Of a stretch of DNA of 58,171 bases, positions 25,494 through 33,357 are shown piece after piece. This DNA is from a bacterium. GTDB taxonomy: Bacteria; SZUA-79; Acidulodesulfobacterales; Acidulodesulfobacteraceae. The position numbers and the translations under genes were made by a program. The stretch is from positions 1 through 58,171 of the forward strand of contig JAJYHI010000049.1 of the NCBI GenBank assembly GCA_021784835.1, given 5' to 3'. The stretch's first letter is position 1, and every line of letters starts with the position of its first letter. Below the pieces are notes generated by a model, which ran no database searches, was not told where the DNA came from, and saw nothing but the letters and a program-made list of their open reading frames with translations.

Positions 25494-25713
25494 TCTGTTT
25501 TAATTCTGTAATTATTTTTTCATGCGATACGGTTGGTTCGTTTATCCTTTCTGCTACAATTTCAAGGTCTTTAATATCTTCTAATAATTCTTCGAAATCG
25601 GACATAGATAATACGACAGACTTTTTATTGCCTTGCGCATCTGTTATATATTCAGGATGTAAATTTTTAATGAATGCATCATATATCTTGGCTTCTGCGT
25701 TTGTTTTTTTCAT
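25480..25713 (-). CDS. Phd/YefM-like antitoxin
   Basis: A 77-aa acidic protein preceding RelE. The segment YITDAQGNKKSVVLSMSDFEELLEDIKDLEIVAERINEP resembles the C-terminal toxin-wrapping half of Phd/YefM- or RelB-like antitoxins, in which a VVL-S-x-x-DFEELLE-D-x-x-D-L stretch is common. The N-terminal DNA-binding part is short. No clear SD sequence precedes the ATG. It is first in the TA pair and probably represses its own promoter at 25773-25801. Confidence 0.78.
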   Translation of the reverse strand: MKKTNAEAKIYDAFIKNLHPEYITDAQGNKKSVVLSMSDFEELLEDIKDLEIVAERINEPTVSHEKIITELKQNDIL

Positions 25714-25772
25714 AATTTATCGTTTATTTAAATATCTATTATTAGTATTAACATCGACTATAAACATCTTAA

Positions 25773-25801
25773 ATTATATTCAATAAGTAAATAAAAATCA
25801 A
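25773..25801 (-). promoter_or_regulatory. Toxin-antitoxin promoter
   Basis: On the minus strand TTGATT, 17 bp, TATAAT; the -10 is perfect and the spacing is ideal. It starts transcription in the 99-nt gap between aroC and the antitoxin. A direct repeat GATGTTTATA/GATGTTAATA lies just downstream (25746-25768), which may be the antitoxin's operator. Confidence 0.5.
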
Positions 25802-25812
25802 GTTTGCAACCC

Positions 25813-27147
25813 TCATTTTTTCACATACCCGTCATAGTTTCTTTTAATCTCCGCTAAACCGTCGCCGCCGAATTTTTTGAGGAAAAAATAGCATATGGAA
25901 AAAGCGAGGGCGGATTCGACGACGATTGACGCCGCAGGAACGGCGCATACGTCAGACCTTTCGAGAAAGGCTTTTTTTGCTTCGCCCGTATTTAAATCTA
26001 CGGTATCGAGATAAGGTTTCATTAAAGTGGGTATGGGCTTCATCGCGCAGGTTACGCTTATTATTTCTCCGTTCGACATTCCGCCTTCTATGCCGCCGGC
26101 ATTGCCGGTTTTTCTGTAAAAGCCGCCGCCAACTTTGAACAAAGGGGTCTGATTTGAAATCAGACCCCTTTGTTCTTTATTATCGCTATCGCCGTTATCG
26201 TTATAATAAATCGAATCGTGGCATTCCGAACCTTTCAGATAAGCCGATTTTACTCCGGCGCCGATTTCGACGCTCTTAATTGCCTGTATGCTCATTACGG
26301 ACATCGATATATGGGCGTCCAATTTCTCGTCCCACTGCGTAAAACTGCCCAGACCTACGGGTACGCCCTTCGCCTTGGCGGTTATAATCCCGCCTGCGGT
26401 ATCTCCTTCCGCTTTCATCTTGTCGATAAATGCCTTTGTCTTTTCTTCATGTTCGGGATAAGGCATGCGGAGTTCGGAATTTTCGATATTTTGCATAATC
26501 GTTTCGTCGAAAAGATTGGCGTCTGATGAAAAAAAAGCGCCGCAATTCGATTCCGGCATCTTTTTTTCGCTTGGCGCCTTTTCCTCCGACCCATTTTCTG
26601 CCTGCCTTTCTTTTCCCAATGCAGAAATTTGAGCCGCGTCGATTCCCGCCCCGCCGATGCTCAGAACCGCAGAAGCAAACTCGATGCCGAAATTTTTCAA
26701 GAATATCTGGCAGACAGCCCCGACAGCAACCCTCGACGCGGTTTCTCTTGCGCTCGAACGCTCCAAAACATTTCTTATATCGTCTAATCCAAATTTTATT
26801 GAGCCGGCAAAATCGGCATGCCCCGGTCTCGGAGTATGGATTTTGCTTTCTTCTTGAACGGGTTTAAAGGCGTCCATCCTGTCCCGCCAGTTTTCGTAAT
26901 CCTTATTTTTTATAAAAAACGAAATAGGCGAGCCCGTCGTTAAACCGCCCCTGACACCTGATAAAAACTCTATTTTATCCGTTTCTATCTTCTGCCTTGC
27001 GCCCCTTCCGTATCCCGACTGCCTGAGCCTCAGCTTTTCGTTTATAAAATCTTCGTTTATTTTAACGCCCGCTGGAAAGTTGTCTATTATAGTAACGAGC
27101 CCCTTGCCGTGCGACTCGCCCGCAGTCAAAAATCTGAGCATTTTCAT
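25813..27147 (-). CDS. aroC: Chorismate synthase with two insertions
   Basis: A 444-aa enzyme making chorismate from EPSP with reduced FMN. RFLTAGESHGKGL at residues 5-17, RQSGYGRGARQKIE, RPGHADFAGSIKFG and ERSSARETASR are standard AroC motifs, and NAGGIEGGMSNG (349-360) and RSDVCAVPAASIV follow. Typical length is 350-390 aa. The surplus lies in two places: residues about 178-208 (Glu/Lys/Ser-rich) and about 312-343, where residues 325-337 are encoded by a perfect palindrome (26137-26175). Both inserts keep the frame. RBS AAGGAG is 8 nt upstream of the ATG. Confidence 0.94.
   Translation of the reverse strand: MKMLRFLTAGESHGKGLVTIIDNFPAGVKINEDFINEKLRLRQSGYGRGARQKIETDKIEFLSGVRGGLTTGSPISFFIKNKDYENWRDRMDAFKPVQEESKIHTPRPGHADFAGSIKFGLDDIRNVLERSSARETASRVAVGAVCQIFLKNFGIEFASAVLSIGGAGIDAAQISALGKERQAENGSEEKAPSEKKMPESNCGAFFSSDANLFDETIMQNIENSELRMPYPEHEEKTKAFIDKMKAEGDTAGGIITAKAKGVPVGLGSFTQWDEKLDAHISMSVMSIQAIKSVEIGAGVKSAYLKGSECHDSIYYNDNGDSDNKEQRGLISNQTPLFKVGGGFYRKTGNAGGIEGGMSNGEIISVTCAMKPIPTLMKPYLDTVDLNTGEAKKAFLERSDVCAVPAASIVVESALAFSICYFFLKKFGGDGLAEIKRNYDGYVKK
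26137..26175. repeat. 39-bp palindromic element inside aroC
   Basis: A 19-bp arm, GAACAAAGGGGTCTGATTT at 26137-26155, one spacer base (26156) and the perfectly complementary arm at 26157-26175. On the aroC strand it codes for EQRGLISNQTPLF without a stop. It falls within a loop that is absent from typical AroC proteins. The sequence has the look of a mobile palindromic repeat similar in idea to Rickettsia palindromic elements. Confidence 0.8.
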
Positions 27148-27337
27148 ATCTCCTTGATATTTATTACGCTAACATAAGAAAACAAATCTGACTTTTTTAC
27201 GACTCCTTTTTTAAACCACCCCGTCAGGCTGACGCCTGACACCCCTCCTTTAAAAAGGAGGGGAGCTTATAGACGTTTATATTATTTAATTTAACAAATC
27301 CTTTTATGGAAAAACGTATATTGAAAATATAATGCAA

Positions 27338-27366
27338 AATATAAAATATGCCGGATTTAATGTAAA
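27338..27366 (-). promoter_or_regulatory. Promoter-like motif in repeat unit 1
   Basis: On the minus strand TTTACA (27361-27366), 17 bp, TATATT (27338-27343); five of six consensus bases in each box with the ideal spacer. It points toward aroC, about 190 nt upstream of its start. The same motif lies in the other two units. Confidence 0.45.
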
Positions 27367-27492
27367 ATATAATATAAAATATGCCGGATTTGTTAACTCC
27401 CCTCATTATAAGGAGGGGAGCTTATAGACGTTTATATTATTTAATTTACCGAATCCTTTTATGGAAAAACGTATATTGAAAATATAATGCAA

Positions 27493-27521
27493 AATATAAA
27501 ATATGCCGGATTTAATGTAAA
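27493..27521 (-). promoter_or_regulatory. Promoter-like motif in repeat unit 2
   Basis: Same TTTACA-N17-TATATT arrangement as at 27338, carried by the second 155-bp copy and pointing toward aroC. Confidence 0.4.
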
Positions 27522-27647
27522 ATATAATATAAAATATGCCGGATTTGTTAACTCCCCTCATTATAAGGAGGGGAGCTTATAGACGTTTATATTATTTAAT
27601 TTACCGAATCCTTTTATGGAAAAACGTATATTGAAAATATAATGCAA

Positions 27648-27676
27648 AATATAAAATATGCCGGATTTAATGTAAA
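27648..27676 (-). promoter_or_regulatory. Promoter-like motif in repeat unit 3
   Basis: Third copy of TTTACA-N17-TATATT, again pointing toward aroC, nearest to folE2. Confidence 0.4.
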
Positions 27677-27768
27677 ATATAATATAAAATATGCCGGATT
27701 TGTTAGCTCCCCTCCTTATAAGGAGGGGTGTCGGCCTTAGGCCGACGGGGCGGTTGCCTGAAAAAAAT

Positions 27769-28638
27769 TTACCCCTCTATCATCGCATAAGCATTATGAT
27801 TATGTATGCTTTCGAAGTTTTCCGCCTCGACTTTAAACCGCTTAATACTTTTATTCTTCTTAAGGACTGCGGCCACGCACCTTGCCACGTCTTCGACAAA
27901 CATCGGATTTTCATACGCGCGCTCGGTCAAATACCTTTCGTCCTCCCTCTTTAAGAGCGGGTAAATCGGTGAGCTTGCGCATGATTCGACGTTCTCTATT
28001 ATATCTTCGAACCATATGAGCTTGGAAAATTCCAGCGAAACAGAAACGACGCCCCTCTGGTTATGCGCCCCATATTTTGATATTTCCTTAGAACAAGGGC
28101 AAAGAGTGTTTATCGGCACCTTGACGCCGATTATTATTACGCTTTCTTCGTCGGAGCCGGCGTCTATGGCAACGGCAGAAGAATCGGAATCGGAAAATAC
28201 GCATGGATTAAATTCCGGCGTCTTTTCCTTCTTACGGTTTTTTTCGCTGCAGCTTTTTATCGTTCCGTTATAATAGCAGATATACTCCATCAGGCTTTTT
28301 TTCCCGCTGACCGGAGCGGTTTTTTCTATAAAATAAGGAAATTCAATTTCGACCGAAGCCGAACCGGCATTCAAAATTTTTTTAATTTTTCTTAAAATAT
28401 CGGGGAAGCTGACTATGCTTATTTCGCCTCTGTGTTCGTTTAAAATCTCTAAGAAGCGGCTCATATGCGTCCCCTTAAAATAATGCGGAAGGTCCACGTA
28501 CATGTTTATGTCTGCTACCGTATGCTGGAATGATTTTGCTTTATCGAGAACCGATATAGGATAATGAAGGTTTTTTATACCGACTTTATCTATTGCTATG
28601 CCTCTTTTATCCTTTGAATTTTGAACGTCTTTAAGCAT
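27769..28638 (-). CDS. folE2: GTP cyclohydrolase FolE2
   Basis: A 289-aa type IB GTP cyclohydrolase that makes dihydroneopterin triphosphate, first step of folate and queuosine-type pathways. INTLCPCSKEISKYGAHNQRG (about 177-196) is the family signature holding the metal-binding Cys182 and His192. VGIKNLHYPISVLDK and VDLPHYFKGTHMSRFLEIL mark the N-terminus. FolE2 does not depend on zinc alone and is often used when zinc is scarce. A segment at about 130-165 (Lys- then Ser/Asp-rich) looks inserted. It lies 6 nt after pilQ, an odd but tight operon position. Confidence 0.93.
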   Translation of the reverse strand: MLKDVQNSKDKRGIAIDKVGIKNLHYPISVLDKAKSFQHTVADINMYVDLPHYFKGTHMSRFLEILNEHRGEISIVSFPDILRKIKKILNAGSASVEIEFPYFIEKTAPVSGKKSLMEYICYYNGTIKSCSEKNRKKEKTPEFNPCVFSDSDSSAVAIDAGSDEESVIIIGVKVPINTLCPCSKEISKYGAHNQRGVVSVSLEFSKLIWFEDIIENVESCASSPIYPLLKREDERYLTERAYENPMFVEDVARCVAAVLKKNKSIKRFKVEAENFESIHNHNAYAMIEG

Positions 28639-28644
28639 TAAATA

Positions 28645-30102
28645 TCAACTCTTTATTATTCTCGGCGTAATAAATATAAGCAGTTCGTCTTTGGAATAAC
28701 TTATGTTGCGGGATTTAAAAAGCCAGCCTAACAGCGGCACGTTCATTAGCAACGGTATTCCGCTATTCGTTACGGTTTTGCTCATCTGGTAAACTCCGCC
28801 CATAACGACCGTCTGGCCGTTTTTTATTATAACGGTAGAATTCGCGCTTTCGGTATCGAGGGTCGCCTGAGCGCCGGAAACGGGAGGAGCGACGGTATTA
28901 TTCGATGAATTAATTACGAGTTTGACGTTGCCGTTATTCATGATATGCGGGGTTATCTGAAGGGAAATCTGCGCGGTAATAGCCTGCGGGGCCGCCGTTG
29001 CGCCGACGCCGGCAACTCCCGGAAGATAAAGCGTCTGTCCTTTTTCAATAGTTGCGGTCTGATTGTTTAAAACCGTGACCTTAGGCGAAGCTATGGATTT
29101 TGCTTTAGACAAGCTTTCTAGCGCCTGAAGTGTCGCATTTATGCTGGCATACGAGTTTAATATTCCTACCGAAAAAGTTCCCGGCGAAGCCTGGGTCGTA
29201 AGAGAAGGGTTAAGACCCGGGCCGGACGGAGAGCCTGTCGTTTCCCCCCCAAGATAGTTAGGCGTTAAGGCGGCGTTGGAAGAACCCGGAGCCGCGTTAA
29301 GATAACTTCCGTTCCAGTTTATTCCTAATTCATTGGAATAGTTTTTGCTGACCTCTACCATTTTTGCGACGATTTCTACTTCTGGAGTTCTTTTATCGAG
29401 CATTTTTACTAATCTTTCGGCTTTTGCCACGCTTTCCGGAATATCGCTTATCAACAAACCGTGGAGCGACTTGTCGTACATAACCTTTCCCTGAGGGCTG
29501 AGAACGGATTTGATTTTATCTATAAGCCCTTCGGTCGAAACATAATTGACCGGAATAATCCTCGTAATTTTAGGTTCCGAAATTGCTTTTGCGTTTTTTT
29601 CGGCGGAAATTACCGAAGCAATCGTCGCGTTCGAATTTATATAATATATCCCGTCCTTTCTGACCATTCCGAGCCCGTATGCTTCCAATATAAGCGATAA
29701 GACGTCCTTAAGAGGGACGTCGCGCATTTTCATGGTAACCGTTCCCTTAACGTCCGAACCTATCAGAACGTTCATATCCGAAATTTTTGCAATCATTCTT
29801 ATAACTTCTTCTACGCTTGCGTTCTGAAAATCGAAACTGACCCTCATGCCGGTCGGGTCGACAAGAATATCCTTGACGGTTTTCGTATCCGGCCGGCTGT
29901 CCGAAAGTCCGGCCGAACCGCCTGCGCCGTCCGCAGAACCCGCGGCGACCGTATTGCCCGTATTGCCCGTATTGCCCGCGCTATCCGCATAAACAACTTT
30001 CGGCGCCGGCAAGGAAAACATATACAATGCCAAAAAAGCAAGAAACGCAATTGCAATTATAGATATTGCCGATGCCGAAAATTTTAACGCGCGCTTTTCC
30101 AT
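28645..30102 (-). CDS. pilQ: Type IV pilus secretin PilQ
   Basis: A 485-aa outer-membrane secretin through which the pilus exits. Residues 10-38 form a signal/anchor (ISIIAIAFLAFLALYMFSLPAP). About residues 88-160 are an STN/N0 domain (VSFDFQNASVEEVIRMIAKISDMNVLIG), 185-245 an N1 domain (RIIPVNYVSTEGLIDKIKSVLS), then the secretin core with GVAGVGATAAPQ and the closing GGVYQMSKTVTNSGIPLLMNVPLLGWLFKS. No AMIN domains, so it is shorter than the classic 700-aa PilQ. A 9-bp unit repeats three times at about 29950, giving NTGNTGNT. Last pil gene of pilMNOPQ. Confidence 0.93.
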   Translation of the reverse strand: MEKRALKFSASAISIIAIAFLAFLALYMFSLPAPKVVYADSAGNTGNTGNTVAAGSADGAGGSAGLSDSRPDTKTVKDILVDPTGMRVSFDFQNASVEEVIRMIAKISDMNVLIGSDVKGTVTMKMRDVPLKDVLSLILEAYGLGMVRKDGIYYINSNATIASVISAEKNAKAISEPKITRIIPVNYVSTEGLIDKIKSVLSPQGKVMYDKSLHGLLISDIPESVAKAERLVKMLDKRTPEVEIVAKMVEVSKNYSNELGINWNGSYLNAAPGSSNAALTPNYLGGETTGSPSGPGLNPSLTTQASPGTFSVGILNSYASINATLQALESLSKAKSIASPKVTVLNNQTATIEKGQTLYLPGVAGVGATAAPQAITAQISLQITPHIMNNGNVKLVINSSNNTVAPPVSGAQATLDTESANSTVIIKNGQTVVMGGVYQMSKTVTNSGIPLLMNVPLLGWLFKSRNISYSKDELLIFITPRIIKS

Positions 30103-30193
30103 ATTATTTTCCCCGTTTCGATATCTATGTTATTATAATGTTATTATAATCTGATTAATGTATAATATATTATATTATATAAATCGCAAGATT

Positions 30194-30700
30194 TTATTTC
30201 AACCTCATAACTATGCCGGTGGAATGCATCTGCCCCAAAACGTCGCGGGAATTTTCAGTCAGATATACTTCGCTGCTGTTTATCGAAAGCACTATTGCTC
30301 TGTTTACGCCGACTAAAGAACCGACCGTAATTATATAAGACCTGTTGTTCGGCGTCTGAATCATAGCGAAATACCTGCCCCTTCTTTCCATAATGCCTAC
30401 GACTTTCAGCGACGATATGCCGTATCGAAGCAGGGGTAATTCGCCGGATTTAAAAGAAGCGGCATTTTTTTGCGTGTATAAAAACGTCTGAAAAGGGTTT
30501 CTTTTTAATAGATAAGGCTCCGTAGGTCCCGCCAAAGGTTTTGATTTATCGGTTTTGCCTCCTGCGCCGGTTTTTTTAACGGAATTGCTTTTGGCGAAAG
30601 ACCTTGCGGGACAGCAGGCGAAAGAAAGCAAAAACGCTGATATTAAAAACACGGCCGGTAAAAAAAACTGAATTTTACAATTTAATAAACGCTTATTCAT
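30194..30700 (-). CDS. pilP: Type IV pilus lipoprotein-like PilP
   Basis: A 168-aa protein with an N-terminal hydrophobic signal ending in LSFACCPARSFA, whose Cys-Cys could be a lipobox variant. After a Lys/Pro-rich linker, RNPFQTFLYTQ and LLRYGISSLKVVGIMERRGRYFAMIQTPNNRSYIITVGSLVGVNRAIVLSINSSEVYLTE form the small beta-barrel PilP domain. It joins the inner-membrane PilN/PilO pair to PilQ. Its start overlaps the pilO stop by 4 nt. Confidence 0.9.
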   Translation of the reverse strand: MNKRLLNCKIQFFLPAVFLISAFLLSFACCPARSFAKSNSVKKTGAGGKTDKSKPLAGPTEPYLLKRNPFQTFLYTQKNAASFKSGELPLLRYGISSLKVVGIMERRGRYFAMIQTPNNRSYIITVGSLVGVNRAIVLSINSSEVYLTENSRDVLGQMHSTGIVMRLK

Positions 30701-31323
30701 TTTTTAACGGCGCCCCCCGTTTTTTTAACTGTATTTACCGGCTTTGCGGGAACGGTTTTTATAAAAGAAAAAGTCGTTCCTTTAAAACCGGCCGAAACCT
30801 CGTTATTCTTAGACATTCCGGAAATAGAAACGTTATGCACGTCCACGATTCTTTTCATAACCGCGAGTTTGTAGAAAAACTTATAGACGTTATAAAAATT
30901 TCCGGTAATATTCATAGAAAAGGGAACCGTTCTGTAAAAACCCTCGGCCGCTCCTTTTTCCGGCTTAAACATTTTTAAATTCAGTCCGAGAATTTTTTCG
31001 TAGTTAGAAATTTTCATTAAAAGCTGAGGTATGTCTTTTTTTGACGGAAGCTCGTCTAGAAGGCCGGAGAATTCTTTATTAAGCTTTTTTTCCTGCGCCA
31101 GCAAAGCCGGATAGCTCTTCACAAGAACCAGATAGGAATCATATTTTGTCTTTACGGCGCTTAACGCCGCTTCCTTCTGCGCCGCTTTTATCTTAAGTTT
31201 GGAATATATAAAATAATCGTAAATTCCTATTATAACGATAAAAATAGCCAGACTTACCGCTATGCCGAGAAATACCGGATTTTTAAAATTCAATTTCGCT
31301 TTAATCGATTTTAAATTTATCAT
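30697..31323 (-). CDS. pilO: Type IV pilus assembly protein PilO
   Basis: A 208-aa inner-membrane protein. One membrane helix (VFLGIAVSLAIFIVIIGIYDYFIY) is followed by a coiled-coil (KLKIKAAQKEAALSAVKTKYDSYLVLVKSYPALLAQEKKLNKEF) and the ferredoxin-like PilO domain (LLDELPSKKDIPQLLMKISNYEKILGLNL, then FYRTVPFSMNITGNFYNVYKFFYKLAVMKRIVDV). PilO pairs with PilN. Start 3 nt after pilN ends. Confidence 0.93.
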   Translation of the reverse strand: MINLKSIKAKLNFKNPVFLGIAVSLAIFIVIIGIYDYFIYSKLKIKAAQKEAALSAVKTKYDSYLVLVKSYPALLAQEKKLNKEFSGLLDELPSKKDIPQLLMKISNYEKILGLNLKMFKPEKGAAEGFYRTVPFSMNITGNFYNVYKFFYKLAVMKRIVDVHNVSISGMSKNNEVSAGFKGTTFSFIKTVPAKPVNTVKKTGGAVKK

Positions 31324-31326
31324 GCT

Positions 31327-31893
31327 TTATTTTTTATTCATAGAAATAGCGTTGCTTTTCACTTTCATCGTCAAACTAAAATTCTGGAGCCTTAAGCCCT
31401 CTTTTTTTACTTCCGTAGTCTGAACCAAGCTGACGTTGGAAAAAAATCCCGAATCGTTTAAATTGTCCATAAACAAAGATACGACTTGGCCGTCCAAGGC
31501 TATTCCGTCTATCGTTAAATTGCCGTTGTTCGATTTTAAGGAATTAATCCATGAAAACCTCGGAATGGAGGCGGTAAGGCGATAAATATAGCCTATGGGG
31601 CCTATCTGTTCTTTTTTTAACGTATTTATAGCGTTAATTTTTTGCGTAATCCGCGATATTTTTGCTTTTATTTCGTTTACCATGCGCACGCGAGGCATTA
31701 TCTCCGTCGTCTTGTTATTGTATATTTTTATATTGTTGTTTAAATCGTTAATTTTCCTGTCCATCGAATATTGAAGCAAAAAAACCGCAATAGCCGCCAA
31801 AACTACCGGCGCTATGAAATAAGGAAGCAGGCCGCCAGTTTCGAATTTTATCTTTATATTTTTCTGTTTTTTATTTAAATTGACTTTAATCAA
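31327..31893 (-). CDS. pilN: Type IV pilus assembly protein PilN
   Basis: A 188-aa bitopic protein with a cytoplasmic N-terminal motif (MIKVNLNKKQK, the PilM-binding IKVNLL-type segment), one membrane helix (YFIAPVVLAAIAVFLLQYSM), then a coiled-coil and PilN domain (SIPRFSWINSLKSNNGNLTIDGIALDGQVVSLFMDNL). The stop is 3 nt before pilO; pilM lies 15 nt upstream. Confidence 0.93.
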   Translation of the reverse strand: MIKVNLNKKQKNIKIKFETGGLLPYFIAPVVLAAIAVFLLQYSMDRKINDLNNNIKIYNNKTTEIMPRVRMVNEIKAKISRITQKINAINTLKKEQIGPIGYIYRLTASIPRFSWINSLKSNNGNLTIDGIALDGQVVSLFMDNLNDSGFFSNVSLVQTTEVKKEGLRLQNFSLTMKVKSNAISMNKK

Positions 31894-31908
31894 TTTATTC
31901 CGCTCCTC

Positions 31909-32961
31909 TTATTCTACTCCCCTAAGCGCCAATCCCACGGCGGTGCCGAAAAAATAACTCTTGTCTTCGGCTATGTCCTCTTTGAACAATACATTCCTGA
32001 AAGGATTTAAAATCACGGCAGGAATGTTGATATTAGTCTCTATCTCCTCCGAAATGCCCTTAAGTTTGCTTGAACCGCCGGTCAAATAAATTTTTTTAGG
32101 ATACTGCTTGTCGTTGTTTGCGGCAAAATAGTCGATAGTCCTCTGAATTTCGGAAGTGATTCTGGACAATATCATGCCTAAATAAGTCGTATAATCGGAA
32201 AGAAAATCGGGGCCCTTTTCTCCAGCGTTTCCGATTTTTATATTTTCGGCTTCGTTAACGTCGATTTGAAATTTTTTTGCTATTTCTTCGGTAATGTTAA
32301 GGCCGCCTATGGGGATATCCCTTCTAAACAGATTTAACCCTTTCTGGACGATATGGACGTTGGTTTCCGATGCGCCTATTTTTACAATGGACACAAGTTC
32401 GTCGAATTCTTCGGGATAACTGAAGTTAAACATATTTTCTATGGCGATGCAATCGACGTCCACGATATAAGGATTAAGTCCGCATTCGCGGACAAAATTC
32501 ATCTGGTCGTTAATAATGTCTTTTTTTCCCGCAATTATCATTATCAAATTGTTGGCCGGATCGTTCGGGGAATCGCCCAGCACGACATAATCGAAAAAAA
32601 CCTCGTTCATGTCGTAAGTTATGTACCTCTGGGCCTCGTAATAGATTGACGATTCAAGCTCGCTCGGCTTCATTTTGGGTATTTCGATGGTTTTTATAAT
32701 AACGTGCTTGCAGGGTATCCCGATTACGGCTTTTTTTTCTTTGACGCCTAAATTCGACAGGGAGCTTTTCAGGAAAGAGGCGACCGAAGCGCCGTCGTTT
32801 ATCGTGCCCGCGCTTACCGCGCCCGCGGGAAGGTCGATAACGTCTAAAGCCTCGATATAATATTTATGTCCAGACTTGGATAGTTCGAGCAATTTTACGG
32901 AGCTGGAACCTATATCGATTCCCAAGCCTATTTTTGCGCCGATGCCAAATTTTAAAAACAT
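31909..32961 (-). CDS. pilM: Type IV pilus assembly protein PilM
   Basis: A 350-aa actin/FtsA-like protein. LGIDIGSSSVKLLELSKSG is the phosphate-1 motif, KKAVIGIPCKHVIIKTIEIPKMKPSELESSIYYEAQRYI a conserved block, and KKIYLTGGSSKLKGISEEIE the adenosine motif. It sits in the cytoplasm on the PilN tail. First gene of the pilMNOPQ-folE2 unit; a TATAAT at 33059-33064 (minus strand) could be its -10, with a poor -35. Confidence 0.95.
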   Translation of the reverse strand: MFLKFGIGAKIGLGIDIGSSSVKLLELSKSGHKYYIEALDVIDLPAGAVSAGTINDGASVASFLKSSLSNLGVKEKKAVIGIPCKHVIIKTIEIPKMKPSELESSIYYEAQRYITYDMNEVFFDYVVLGDSPNDPANNLIMIIAGKKDIINDQMNFVRECGLNPYIVDVDCIAIENMFNFSYPEEFDELVSIVKIGASETNVHIVQKGLNLFRRDIPIGGLNITEEIAKKFQIDVNEAENIKIGNAGEKGPDFLSDYTTYLGMILSRITSEIQRTIDYFAANNDKQYPKKIYLTGGSSKLKGISEEIETNINIPAVILNPFRNVLFKEDIAEDKSYFFGTAVGLALRGVE

Positions 32962-33182
32962 TACCGCCCCTATAAATTGTTTTTATAGCCTTTACTCGCC
33001 GCTTTAATCGGCATCTCAGGCAATTTTATCGTACCGCAATCATCTGCCAAACATTTAAATTATATCGTCTTTCTTATGGCTTTACTTAAATAAAATTATG
33101 TCCGCAATACAACATTTTTTATAAGGATGCGCCGACCGGGTTTGCGTTATTAATAAAATAACTTTAATTTAATTATTTGTCA

Positions 33183-33238
33183 AGATTTTTTACAGATTTT
33201 TTACTAACAGATTTTTTACTAACAGATTTTTTACTATT
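33183..33238. repeat. 15-bp direct repeats
   Basis: A unit AGATTTTTTACTAAC at 33194-33208 and 33209-33223, with a near copy at 33224-33238 and an 11-bp partial copy at 33183-33193. Low complexity, likely from slippage, or a set of binding sites between the divergent promoters. Confidence 0.75.
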
Positions 33239-33331
33239 TAATGCGAAAATTATAAAAAATTCGCATGGTTTAAATACGGTCTTTATTAAATATCCATTAA
33301 TTTATTTCTTTAATTTTAAATTTAAAAATCG

Positions 33332-33337
33332 TATAAT
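33332..33337 (+). promoter_or_regulatory. Candidate -10 box of GT39 gene
   Basis: TATAAT ends 20 nt before the ATG of the glycosyltransferase gene, giving a leader of about 14 nt without a Shine-Dalgarno. A 17-bp spaced TTTAAT is a weak -35. Confidence 0.35.
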
Positions 33338-33357
33338 GTTTCTAAAAATTATAAACC

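Larger units (their letters stand above)
27266..27730. repeat. Three tandem 155-bp repeats
   Basis: Three units begin at 27266, 27421 and 27576, nearly identical over the full 155 bp; differences include AACAAATC/ACCGAATC near the start of each unit. Within each unit a 21-23-bp AT-rich sequence ending GCCGGATTT occurs twice. Every unit ends in a CTCCCCT...AGGGGAG hairpin. It is not a CRISPR: the units are contiguous with no variable spacers. Confidence 0.93.
27214..27755. mobile_element. Inverted-repeat-bounded element (MITE-like)
   Basis: The two ends match as inverted repeats over about 50 nt: left end AACCACCCCGTC...ACACCCCTCC, right end the complement of AACCGCCCCGTC...ACACCCCTCC. Each end holds a small hairpin (GTCAGGC-TGAC-GCCTGAC at left, GTCGGCC-TTA-GGCCGAC at right) and a CCCCTCC/GGAGGGG palindrome. 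The interior is a tandem array of 155-bp units. It fills most of the gap between folE2 and aroC. No transposase gene is inside, so movement would need help from elsewhere. Confidence 0.65.
32962..33357. other. Divergent intergenic region pilM / GT39
   Basis: A 396-bp gap without a gene. It holds a TATAAT toward pilM (33059-33064), 15-bp direct repeats (33183-33238), a 7-bp inverted repeat (33241-33247 with 33260-33266) and TATAAT toward the glycosyltransferase (33332-33337). A plus-strand frame opening at 33177 translates the repeats and runs into the glycosyltransferase gene in the wrong frame; it is not a gene. Confidence 0.6.

Noticed and set aside
27224..27406. 60-aa minus-strand frame within the repeat element
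   Set aside because: It is a translation of the AT-rich repeat unit itself (Ile/Tyr/Phe-rich), lacks an RBS and covers only one unit.
27214..27755. Possible CRISPR array
   Set aside because: The 155-bp units are contiguous and nearly identical throughout, without unique spacers and with no cas gene nearby.
33035..33050. Sigma-54 (-24/-12) promoter for pilM
   Set aside because: TGGCAG and TTGC are present on the minus strand but the GG-GC distance is 11 and not 12, a spacing sigma-54 does not normally accept.
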